Origin: Eopsaltria australis
Lineage: Eukaryota; Chordata; Aves; Passeriformes; Petroicidae
Assembly (NCBI GenBank): GCA_034509425.1
Contig: JAVTVJ010000011.1
Coordinates: forward strand, 4,526,001 to 4,590,000
Direction: 5' to 3'
Length of the DNA stretch: 64,000 nt
A program made the translations under genes and the position numbers. Shown in pieces: positions 50,901 through 61,800 of the stretch; position 1 is the first letter of the stretch; the number at the start of each line of letters is the position of its first letter. Below the pieces are notes generated by a model that saw nothing but the letters and a program-made list of their open reading frames with translations, did no database searches and was not told the DNA's origin.

Positions 50901-52834
50901 CAATGCTAGCAAAAGGTCAACAGCTTACCCTACTGTCACAACTTTGCAGACTTTCGCTGGCATGCACCTGAACTACACAAGTAGCAGCCCCTTCACCTCT
51001 TGTGGAGTGAGTTCCTGATGTTCAGCATGATAGGTACCAGCTAACCAATAGTGCAAAGAGCTGCAAAGCATAATCTGCATTCAGTTTCCTTTAGAGAACA
51101 TAATTTGGCATTCTGTGTGCATGTCAGGCAATTAAAGAAGGCAGCACAAGCCCGAGTGTTATAGCCCTGTTAATTTACTAATGCAGAGTCTCGCGTACAT
51201 CTGGCACATGTCACTTCTTTTCTCCTGGAAATGAAGGTGGTTTTCCAGGAGACTGGAGGGCAGCTGAAGCATTTGTTTCCTGCCTGATGCTTCAAAACAT
51301 TATGCCTGAAGTTCCTCATGCCAGCCTTGAGTCTGACTACCTTAAATCTGCTGATTTAATCCCATGGTTTCAATTCTGCCTCTCAGCACCGTGTTTAACC
51401 AAAGAGTCCTGGCCCTCACTACTTGGCTATGCCACCCTTAGCCATATTACTTACAGCCCTTAATTCTACCTGTTGCTGTAGCAGAAGTGATGGCATTCCC
51501 CAGTCAATCAGGTCTACAAAATAAAAAATCACCCTCTGCATACCTGCCTTGCTGAAGTCTTCTCTGATCAAGACAGCTGCCCATGAAGATGTACTTTTCA
51601 GGAAAACGGACATTACTCTTCACGTGATAAATGAATATTCACTATCATAGCCTCCACTCCCTTCAACTGGCATTAATCTAAGGCACATCCACTGGGCAGC
51701 AAGGGCTCTACAAAGTTAACCTTAAAATCATTCCTGCAAGGAAGGAACAATAGCAGCCAGCACTGTTGTAAAAGTGAGGTAGCTTATAGGTTTGAGGTCT
51801 TTGTTCAAGCCTACATAAAGTAAAGCTGTCCTCTTCTGTGGAAAAAGGAACTGTCTCAAGAAGTAGACTCCTAACCTCCATCACTTCTAACCACATCACC
51901 CATGCCAAAACAGCAAGGAGATTCTTTACACTTTTATGAATCAGGTAAAGAATAGGTACTGCTTCTTGTGCAGAAGAGGGGGTGGCCAGTGCACTTGCAG
52001 CACAGTGTGGCAATAGAAGGTCCAGCCATAGGCAGCAATATTCAGTAACAGTCTGCAGTGACCTCAGACTAAGCCAAATTGAGTTGGACAAAGCAGCTTT
52101 TGGTTCTCAAACAGTTTTCACAAAATGCTTGAAATTCTCCTCTAATCTACTGTCCAGCCAATGGAGAAGCACATGGAAATGGAAGAGAAAAGGCAAGTGA
52201 AAACTGTCCTGTTTCAAAGCTATCGTCCCTTACCTTTTGCAGTCCCATGCAACCCCAAGAATGTGAGGAAAGTCTTTATGGGACTGATGAGCCCAAGACT
52301 TCCTTAAGAAGCATGATGCATGAAATCCCAGGCATCTTGTAAAATATTTTGCTAGTTTTTAATGTAAAAAAAATTTCCCAGTCAGCAGAAGAGTCAAACA
52401 CTATCTTGCATCTCTCTATATATTCCTGTAGCAAATAACCACAACATACTTCCTTATGAAAATTAGTGACTACTTGAAGCCTATAAGAACTGGTGGTAAT
52501 TTGCAGAGTTATCTTGGAAACTACCGGCTCTTCTTATACAACTTGCTGTAACTTCCCCACATTGTCTTTTGGAACCTTGAACAAAAACAGAGTCATATTT
52601 GCCACATTAGGAAATAGCAGCAACCAAACAGTACTTCACAGGTTGTCATTCACAAATGCAAATGAATTATGCATAAATGCAAAGAAACCTGGTAAGATTT
52701 CCCATGTGGGCAGTTCTTATTAGTTAAGCTCCTTCTTGTATATGCTTTTTCTGCTGTTCCTTGGACTGTATTTGCTAGTGACCCAGGGTCTGATTACTCT
52801 CAAAGTATTTGACATTTTCCAGGACCATGTCCTG
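47941..52834. other. Intron 19 sequence with one foldback element
   Basis: About 4.9 kb upstream of exon 20 in transcription order. No further PCCA exon was found, although a few donor-like words on the minus strand (for example near 50920 and 52240) were checked. The main feature is the hairpin element at 49286-49441. Confidence 0.55.
49286..49441. repeat. Foldback or MITE-like palindromic element
   Basis: The ends are 9-bp inverted repeats, ggttcacca (49286-49294) and tggtgaacc (49433-49441). Inside, atgcaaaccagc (49344-49355) pairs perfectly with gctggtttgcat (49389-49400), and tggctt (49364-49369) pairs with aagcca (49375-49380) around a 5-nt loop. Both inner stems share the same centre (49372). 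Outer arms pair further as ctgctccagtg with cactgga and gcag. This fits an old non-autonomous DNA transposon or a structured RNA; no target-site duplication is evident. Confidence 0.6.
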
Positions 52835-53190
52835 GAAGAGGTGACAGTGTAGAGTTGTGAAGTTTACAGATGACACAAAACTGGGTTAAACACTTGAGAG
52901 CAGGGCTGCCATCCAGGGAGGCCTAGACAGGCAAGAGAAAGTGGCTAATGAAAACTTCGTGAAATTCAAGACTCATTTTTAAGTCCAACATGTGAGAAGG
53001 ATGAACCCATCGCAAGATACATGGTGACATGACTGGCTAGGGAGCAGCTCTGTGGAGAAGGACTTGGAGATGTGGACAGATGTCAGCAGGATGTGACTGA
53101 GCCAGCAGGATGCCCTGGCACCAAAAGCTGCTATCAGTGCCCTGTGCTCTGTTAACAGAGGTGCAGTCTGCACATAGAGGGAGGTCATTA
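52835..53190 (+). mobile_element. CR1 LINE ORF2 fragment (reverse transcriptase), sense
   Basis: The translation contains a diverged CR1 reverse transcriptase stretch: FTDDTKLG (the FADD box with A changed to T), then a 'LESRAAIQGGLDRQE' segment in the place of the usual dividing helix, then KDLEMW in the place of KDLGVL. Stops interrupt it, so it is inactive. It begins a cluster of CR1 pieces in mixed orientation. Confidence 0.8.
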
Positions 53191-53329
53191 GATCCTTCTA
53201 CTCAAAACTCAGACCACATCAAATACTGTGTCTACAAGACAGACATTGAATTTGCTCAGTTTTACAAAGTTCCCATTATCCCATTTCTCTTGCCTGTCTA
53301 GGTCCCACTGGGTGGCAGCATTGCCCTTG

Positions 53330-53642
53330 ACTGATTTGAGCACTTTCACCAATTCTGTCTTCTGTAGATCTTATGACTCTACACTCCCACTCCTGCCTCC
53401 AGGTATTGATACGGTTTTTGAACACAACTGGTCACAATACAGACCCTTGCAGTCCCTTGGTGACCTTTGAGTAGAGTACAACCCATTAACCATGGCCCAC
53501 TGAGTCTGACCACTCAACTGGCTTTTTATCATATTGGGTGAGATCATGCCAAAAGACTTGTTAAAGTCAAGGTAAATGACATTCACTGCTCTCCCCTACA
53601 CCACAAATCCTGTCAATTTATCATAGAAGGCCGTCAGATTGA
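53330..53642 (-). mobile_element. CR1 LINE ORF2 fragment (reverse transcriptase), antisense
   Basis: On the minus strand it encodes NVIYLDFNKSFGMISPNMI, a decayed version of the CR1 'YLDFSKAFDTV' reverse transcriptase motif. This is followed by the region before the FADD box. The first catalytic Asp of YLD is kept, but the downstream SKAFD is changed. It is inactive. Confidence 0.8.
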
Positions 53643-53654
53643 TGCCATTTCTGG

Positions 53655-53872
53655 TGGGATCTCACCAGAGCAGAGTAGAGAGACAGTATCACCTTCCTCA
53701 ACCAGCTGGCCGTGCTGCCTTTGATACAGTCCATGATACCACTGGCTCTCGTGAGCCTCTCATCCAATAGCACCCCCAAATCCTTCTCAGCATGGCTGCT
53801 TTCAACCCATTTGTCCCGCAGTCTGTACTGATACCTGAAGTTGTCCCAACCCAAGTGCAGCACCTTGCATAA
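53655..53872 (-). mobile_element. CR1 LINE ORF2 C-terminal fragment, antisense
   Basis: The minus-strand translation gives KVLHLG, then YQYRLRDKWVESSHAEKDLG, then VILSLYSALVR, which is the part of CR1 ORF2 after the FADD box. It sits on the 5' side of the neighbouring antisense piece, although in an intact element it would be on the 3' side. The pieces are therefore not one collinear insertion. Confidence 0.82.
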
Positions 53873-53949
53873 ATAAAGAATACACTGACATCCACTAGTC
53901 TGCTGTCTAGGATCCATACCCTGCTATTCTTTTTCTTCATTTCCTTCAG

Positions 53950-54260
53950 GATCCTAAACAACAGCCATTTATTTCATGGCTGCCAAAGCCAAAACCATCT
54001 TTGGTATCACCTCTTCAACCAGTTCTTCCTTGGAAGTGAGTCACAGATCCAGGTGTGTCCACACCAGTTCACCCGTCCAGTACCAGTGTCAAATAGTTAT
54101 CCCAAACACCATTCAGAAATCTTCCACCATTCATCCCATATGTTTCCCTTCCAGAAGATGGCAGGGTCCCCATGACCAGCACATCCTGTGACACAGATTT
54201 CCTTCAGTTGTTTAGAGAAGTCTTAGTCTACTTCCTCACCTAGATCAGGTGACTGTACTG
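53950..54260 (-). mobile_element. CR1 LINE 5'/endonuclease-region fragment, antisense
   Basis: The plus strand contains antisense CR1 words such as 'tttcatggctgccaaagcc', 'cagttcttccttgga', 'gtgagtcacagatccaggtgtgtcc' and 'atggcagggtccccatgacca'. It is diverged, and the assignment to the endonuclease part is by order and word similarity. Confidence 0.55.
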
Positions 54261-54754
54261 TCCTATGTTAATTTTTTTTTATTGATCAAGCCAGTGACCT
54301 TCACCTGCTCAAGTGATTTCCTAGTCTGGACACTTAGCTTACAGTTTCTCTGCAGGCACAGAATTATTTGCTCTCCCAAAAACGGTGGCAAATCTCTAAA
54401 TAGATGGTTTTCTCTTCTCTCCAGTTAAGGATCCATCTGGCCTCCAAGCACTCACAGTGGTATCTCTCCTTCTTAAGCTCTATCCAGTCATATTTGCACA
54501 CACTGTGCTTGCCAGTGCTGGTCCTGGTGCTGATGTGTGCACACGCACACTAGGATGCACCTGGAGACACTGACAGGATTGACATCCACACCAGCAACAC
54601 ATGCCTGTCCCTTTGTCACCATCATCATCCTGGCCTGCAGGCACACTGCCACTAAAACCCCAACTTCACATGCACAGGTCATATAGGCAGGGAAATCCAT
54701 ATTGAGAGCACTTTGAAGATGACTGGTCTCAACTCAGTAGAAGAGAACTTAATG

Positions 54755-55775
54755 ATTCAGAGTCCCTTGGGAAACCACCCTTATTAACAAAGGGTCCAGA
54801 AAGGCTGGATATACTTTTAAGATGGAAACCTTAAAGGCATGGGAGCAGGTCATCCCTATGTGCCAAAAGACAAGCTGGCAGGGAAAAAGATCAGCCTGGC
54901 TGAACAAGGAGATTTTGATGCTAACTCGAGGGAAGAAAACGAGAGTTTATGACCTTTGAAAGAAGGGGCAGCAAACTCAGGAAGAGTACAAGAATCATGT
55001 AGAGAGAAAATTAGAAAGGCGAAAGCTCAGCTAGAACTCAATCTGGCCACTGCTGTGAAATATAATAAAAAGTGTTTTTATAAATACATTAACAACAAAA
55101 AGGAGGGCCAAGGAAAATCTCCATCCTTTATTGGATGTTGAGGGGAACATTGTAACCAAGACCGAGGAAAAGGCTGAGGTACTTAATACCTTCTTTGCCT
55201 CAGTCTTTAACAGAAGGACTGGATTTCCTCAGGACAACCAGCCCTTGAGCTGGTAGCCAGGGACAGGGAGCAGAACAGAGCCCCTGCAATCCAGGAGGAA
55301 GCAGCTGGGGACAGCTGTGCCACTGAGACATTCACAGCTCCATGGGGCTGATGGGATCCATCCAAGGGTACTGAGGGAGCTGCTGGAAGAGGTCATTAAG
55401 TCACTCTCAATCATTTATCATCAGCCCTGGTTAACTGAGGCGGTTGCAGATGACTGCAGGTTGGCCAATGTGATGCCTGGATAAAAAAAAAAAAAGAGTC
55501 AGAGGGAGGATCTGGGGAACTATAGGCCAATCAGCCTGACCTCAGAGCTTGGGAAGGTTATGGAACAGATTATCTTGAGTGCAATCACACATCATGCACA
55601 GGCCCAGCCAGCATGGGTTTATAGGAAAGGCAGGTCCTGCTTGACTAACCTGATCTCCTTTTATGACCAGGTGACCCACCAAGTGCATGAGGGAAAGACT
55701 GTTGATATTGCCTACCTGGACTTCAGTAAAGCCTCTGGTACTGTCTCCCACAGCATTCTCCCAGAAAGTCTAGCT
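54755..55775 (+). mobile_element. CR1 LINE ORF2 fragment (linker and N-terminal reverse transcriptase), sense
   Basis: About 1 kb of CR1 ORF2. Recognisable parts in order are: [20 protein letters not shown] (55014-55073), YRPISLTSELGKVMEQIIL (about 55520-55580), GRSCLTNLISFYDQVTHQV, and DIAYLDFSKASGTVSHSIL (55706-55762), the first catalytic motif. Frame changes, stops and a 13-A insertion near 55483 disable it. It is the longest LINE piece in the window. Confidence 0.92.
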
Positions 55776-55789
55776 TTGTGCTATAGTTT

Positions 55790-55862
55790 AGCTGTTTGAT
55801 TAAAGGCTGGACTCATTGATCCTGGAGATATTTTTCAACTTTAACGAGTCTATGATTTTATA
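55790..55862 (+). mobile_element. CR1 LINE 3' terminus joined to the ORF2 fragment
   Basis: The words 'aaaggctggactcattgatcctggagatatttttcaactttaacgagtctatgatttta' resemble the end of a CR1 3' UTR. It follows directly on the N-terminal reverse transcriptase part, so about 2 kb of the element (rest of the reverse transcriptase and the ORF2 end) is missing, either by internal deletion or by juxtaposition. Confidence 0.7.
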
Positions 55863-58800
55863 GAATTTTTCTTCCTTCTTAAAATGCCACATGATCAAAT
55901 TTGGTGGATGGATGCTTCCTTTAGCACACTAAAATGTCTTAGAAGTTTTGCTTATTACAAATACTAACGGTCTAAAAACCTGCAAGATTAGTTGCCAAAA
56001 AAAGTGCATGAAAGAGCATATAGGACAGAGAGAGACCCTCTCTGTGGCCAACAGTGTGATATATCGAAAAATGCATAAAAATATCATAAAAAGAAGTTCC
56101 TTTAAGCCTAAAACTGTAAAAATTGAATTCACTGATGCTTATATGACAGCAATTTCTTTGATTCAAATTAACCAGCTGTTTTATCTTGTATTTTCAGTTA
56201 TTGACAATATATTCACATCAGATTAGCAGATTGACCTCTTTTCTTTTCTTCAAGCAACTGTAAGGTTAGCCTTTTGGACTTTTGAAGTGGTTGGCCAGAT
56301 GCTTTCAAAAGGAAGTTAAAGTATGTGAGTTTCAATCTCATTAAAAAGGCCTTTTTTTTAAACAAACTTTCCTTTTGTTCATATCAGCACTTACTTTTTT
56401 AAAAGACCCCAAGAGAGAGTTCCAGTCTATAGATCACTTGTCCTGAAGAAAGCTCTGTTAACTATTTATAGATCATGTCCTTTTGTACTGAACTAGATCA
56501 AGCAATTTATTCAGTGCATGACTGCAGGAGAGAAATTCATTTGCTCTAAGTGTCATCAAGGCAGCCTTTTACCTGCTATGAACAAGACCAGATGATCTGA
56601 ATTGCTGGGCTTTTACTTCAAATGCACATTTTGACATTGTGTGGGGTGCCATCATAACTTTCAAGTTTTCAAAGTATTAAGCACATTCACAGAATGGGCA
56701 GTCCTCAATCACAAGAGCAGCAAATAGCACATAACCACTAGAATAAATCAAACACATGTGCACACATTGAAATTATCTCTCTTTTCTTTAAAGTAGCACT
56801 TATAGATGCAAATTACCATTAGCTGCTTTGGTAGATCTCACTTTAGAAATGGGAGCATGCCAGCATAGAGACCAAGGAAAAGAGCACACAACAGGCATCA
56901 GCTCCTCAGCTTAACAACAACAGAATCAAAACAAAAGGAGAGGGAGAAGTGATGGCCTTCATCACCTCTAATCAGCAAGGGCTTTCTTAGAGCATTCACC
57001 AGGGAAGTGATCCTCTCTGCAAAACCTAGCAGAGAGGCTGTATGCAACAAAAACACTCCACTGCAGCAAATGCTTTGTTTTACTCCTCCAGTTTTCCTTG
57101 CAATGTCATTATTAAAATGACATCTCATACTTGTAACCTGCCTGAGCCCACTAAGGCTACAGAAAGGGGTGGGAGGGGCAGAAGTTAAAACTACATCAAG
57201 AAAATAAAACAGCGATTAAAAATAATTGACATCTGCTGGCAACAGTTTCAGACACAAAACGTACAGCTGGTTTGGGGAATATGAGTGTCTACTGTTATTG
57301 GATCAGTGTGGAAAAGAAGAAAGAATATTACTTGCTTTCATTTTTCCTTTGCTGTACAAATGCCCTGGCTCTGCCCAGCTAAATACACTCCAGCCTGGCT
57401 ACAGATATTGCTCCTAGATGGCTGGAAAATGGTTCAAACAGTATTGCTATCATGTGCATACAGGGCATTTTGAAAGTAGCGTTGCACTCAGCTTTCCTTC
57501 TTTGATAGGATAATGTGTTGGGGATATTCTTGTTTCCTATCTGGAAAAGGAGTTTAGCATAGGGACCAATGACAGAATCTGAGTGACTAAGAGCATTACA
57601 CCGGGAGATAAAAACACATCGATTAATAGATTGTGATAAGGTAGAGAGTGCTGGTTTAGTAACTATTGAGGCATGATTCATGTCTATATACTGAAATCAC
57701 TAAGCAAGCCTGATTCCAAAATGACTTTGAGTTGCCGAGTTTCCATTCTTTCACTTCAGAGGCACACAGAGATCCCAAGCCCTATCCCACTTGACAGTAT
57801 AAATTCTCAAAGAGTAGAATGACATTATCATACCAAAGTGCCACTACAAAACACGACAGACTAAAATTCATACAACCCTTTTAGAAAAACCACATTTTGG
57901 AATACATTTCTTTCTTTTTAAGCAGTCATCTAATACATATATTCATTTAGTGAATATTCATTTGATTCAGTGAAAGCTATGTAATAAGGATACACAAGCT
58001 AAGACAGATTTTACTTTTTTTTCATTTTAAATAGACTGTATCACCAAAAGCTGGATCTCAAGCTTAGAGTCAAGAATTAATGAATTCCTGCATTGATTGC
58101 CAAAGTGCTGCTGACAAGTTGTGTGTAACTCTCAAGTCTCTAATTTTTGTTTTCATAATTAGGAGAGAGGGGTGGGAATTAATACTGGCCAGTGAGTATT
58201 AAGCCCAGTACTACTACCCAGATATCAAAAACCAGTTCCTACTGGTCTGCTTTCTATCTCCTTTCTAAAAGGAACATTATGCATTAGATAGACTTCCATG
58301 TCTGATCTAAACAAAACATACTGCAGCAATTTGACGAGCATTTGTAATCATAAGAATCATATCCATCAACTGAGAAGTGTTTTATTTCACACGCTATTTA
58401 CAACTTGATACAGAGATCCAACAAAAACGGCAGGCACCAAAACAACTAATGAGAAAGAAAAGCATCACTTTATTATATTTGTAAGTTGTATTCCACCTTG
58501 GCCTAGTTATGTAGGGTGGATGCTCAGACTGGACACAGTCTGCCATTTACCCATTGTACTACCATGGCAGCAAGTCTATCTTCTCTTTAAATTAGTAAAC
58601 AGCTAGAACAAGCAACAGTTAAAAAAAATAAAAGAAAAAAATGTCTTTGATTTGACATTGTGTAGTGACAAGAAGAAAGTACAGTGGGCAACTGGATATG
58701 GATTTCATCCAGCAGTTCCAACCTGCTGCTCTCAGCTGTCACAACAGGATATAGGTCAACATCATTCCTTTGGATATACCCAGTCCAAGGTTATTCACCA

Positions 58801-61800
58801 CTTCAACTAAAAGCGCAAAATATTTGCTGTTGCATATCTTCCCCAAACTGCCCCAGACGGTTCAGAGCAATAACCATATCATAGAATCAAACCTGATTCT
58901 TTCAAAAGCCAAATCTGTTTTGATCTCTTCTGCAATGTCCTTTGATCAAATAGCCAAAGAGATAATTTCTGTATGCTCTACCAAACATTTGGATAAAGGT
59001 AAACAAACAAATTTTAACAGCTAGACTAGCTTTAATGTTTTTCAAGTATAAGAAAAAATGTTAATAGGAGAGCTTTTCTCTGAGCCATGAAATACAAGCA
59101 GACTTTCATTTTAGAAATAAAAATAAGCATTGAGGAAGAAGAGTCTAGATGCAAGAAAAATACCTATAAATCTATTCCCATTGTTTGGTTACTTTTGAAG
59201 CTTAATGACTTTAAAACCAAAGCAAGTGTTTTTATCTGATAACTTTTCAGAAGCTGGTGAGAAGTAATAGCATCATGAAATGCTTACAAATCCCTTCCAT
59301 CACCATAACCACACATTTGAATTATCTCTTGGGCATATTTGACCAGTACCCAGACAAAAATACCCATTTTTATCAAAACACACCAGCCATCTTGCTGAAC
59401 GAAAAGAGTGAAAAGAACGAACTGTAAGGAATTAAGAGTAGTAGTAGTAAGCATATTCCTTCTTTAGAAACCCCTCCTCTAGCTTTAAAATAAACGCAGG
59501 ATAGGGAATAAGAATGTCACCACTCCAGATGTGCCAGTGATAAATAGAAAAGGGAAGAACACAGGCCAGTGCACGGGGAATAAGGATGCAAAGCTGACAC
59601 AGCAGGTAAAAGATGAGATATCACAAGAGTCATAAGCCACTTGCATAAAAGAGGAAATGCAAAAAAAGTATTAAAGTGTTTCCATATGCAGAACAAATCA
59701 AGTCATGTAGCAATGTAAAAAAGATGTTTGCATCTAATGCTATTTACCTTAGAAGTTAATGGGATCGCATTGTTTATGCTAACAAACTGATTATTATGAA
59801 TTCTCTCAAAAGGCATAAAAGTAATGTGTGTGAATAGATACCTCTTCAAATTCAGTATTCCCTCATGGTTCCAGTTACTTATATTTAAATAGGCAATGGT
59901 GGCTTGCCACTGACTTTTACTGGGGTAAATTCAAATCCACCATGCTAACAAAACCAGTTGAATAAGAAACAATATTTTCTTTTTAAAAGCCATATAAATT
60001 AAATTTGAGTTCTTTTTTATGTTTTAGGTTGAACAATTTTAATTACATTTTCACTACATAAAAGTTGATATGGAAACTGTTCCACAAGTTGTTTGGAACA
60101 TTCAGTTTTCCGATCTACGTAAATGTAGGGGAAAAAGTGAAGTGCACACCCTGAAATAATTTGGCATTAGAGACAGATTACCTACATCCTTTAGCATTAA
60201 ACAAAGACAATTTCCTTAACAGAGAAAACCCATGAAGTGATTATGATACTGCAGCTACAAAATTGCAGTCAGCACCTGCTAAACAACCTCTTTATTTTAA
60301 TCACCTATAAATATTCAGACTTTGGACAAATCAAAAATACACGTCTTTTAAACAGCTGTCAAAAAGAACAGAGTAAGTTTTACACTGTCCTAAATAAAAC
60401 ATTCAGTCACCACACATTAAGCTGCCTATTTACTACAACATTGATATGGAGATATGATTTAGCTATCAATTAGATGTCAGATTGGAAGAAAGCACACAGA
60501 AAATACCCAACAATCACGACTCTTTCTCAGGCAGTAACAGAAGGGGCATCCTCACATTGCAGTTGCCTTTGCTGGTTTAAATACCATAGGAAATGTACAG
60601 ACTTCTTTTTTTTTTTTTTTAGGTTTTGTCACAAAAGGCTTCTCTTTCATAGAATTGTACAACGGTGCTATCTCTAAAAACATTTTGGGACCTTTCAGAA
60701 ACTCCACTAATATTTCTTAACCTGATTTTCTATCAACTTTTTAGAAAAACTTAGAAGACAAGACAGAATCTTTCATTCTAGCAGCCATCATTTCATATTC
60801 TCCAGTGTAGCTGCAAAACATCCATGAGAAAATGTGGGAAGTTTATCTGTGGAAACTAAAGCTTTCATATTTAAAGTCCTAGAAGTCACAACACTTTCCC
60901 ACTTTCTCCCAGCACTTTTAAAGGAAGGCCCAATTCCTGAGCCCAGTAAATCTGTCTGGATTCTAACACACTTTGTAGAAACTATCCTGTGTAAGAGATA
61001 GGGATACTTGTACACTCCATATTGTATAGAATCCACTATCTCACACATTTAAACTGCTCCTTGCCTGAGAACACAGAGATGCTCCATTCAGGAGTGAAAG
61101 AATAAGAAAATCTCCATAAGAGAAATTCCTCCTCCTCTTAGGAGACTGCAGAAGAACTCAACGCAAGGAACGCAATGATTCTGAACTAATCCTGCTCCCT
61201 TATTCACACTAAACTCTGCCAGGGACATCCCTGCTTTTAAAGTGATAAGCCAGTCCAAATCACTCACCTCATACTACTCAAAGACAGCACATCCATGCAG
61301 TGCAGAAGCAATTACAGTTTACCTGGGGGAACAATCAGCTGACCTTAATTTATTTCAAGGAGTGTGAAACTCGTTCTCACTAAGAAACAAGATTTAACTT
61401 TGACATTATAACAGCAAGTAGTTGGAAGCAATACAGAGACTGAACAGACCACATTAAAGATTTTCTTCCATACAAGCTTTAACCCAGAAAATAAGAGAAA
61501 ATATAACTGCACGAGGCATACTTTGAGATTCAGGCCTTCAGAAGGCTGCACCTAAAATCCAGAGAATCAATGTAGTTGGAAATTAAAAATTTAGGAAATG
61601 GTCAATGAAACAAAGCAAAAAGACTTTCCTAATATTATTTAATAGCTTGAAAGGTTATTTGCAAGTATATCAGCAGGAAATATAATACAGTGCAAATAGC
61701 AAGCAAAATGAAAAAATTAAGTAAAAGACAAAAAGTGTTTAAAAGCTGAACATTTTTTTTTAAATTCCAAAAGCAAATTGCAAACTTAGGGGAAAATGCT

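Noticed and set aside
50915..50970. Donor-like GGTAAGC on the minus strand as a missing PCCA exon
   Set aside because: The only stretch between a possible acceptor and this donor is about 35 nt, and its translation does not match the PCCA sequence expected upstream of VEVDG.
53371..55799. Open frames with reverse transcriptase similarity as possible host genes
   Set aside because: They are fragments of CR1 LINE ORF2 with stops, frame changes and rearranged order.
61225..61275. Strong minus-strand donor ATGAG|GTGAGT as another exon
   Set aside because: The frames upstream hit stops or give peptides unrelated to PCCA, and no matching acceptor was found nearby.
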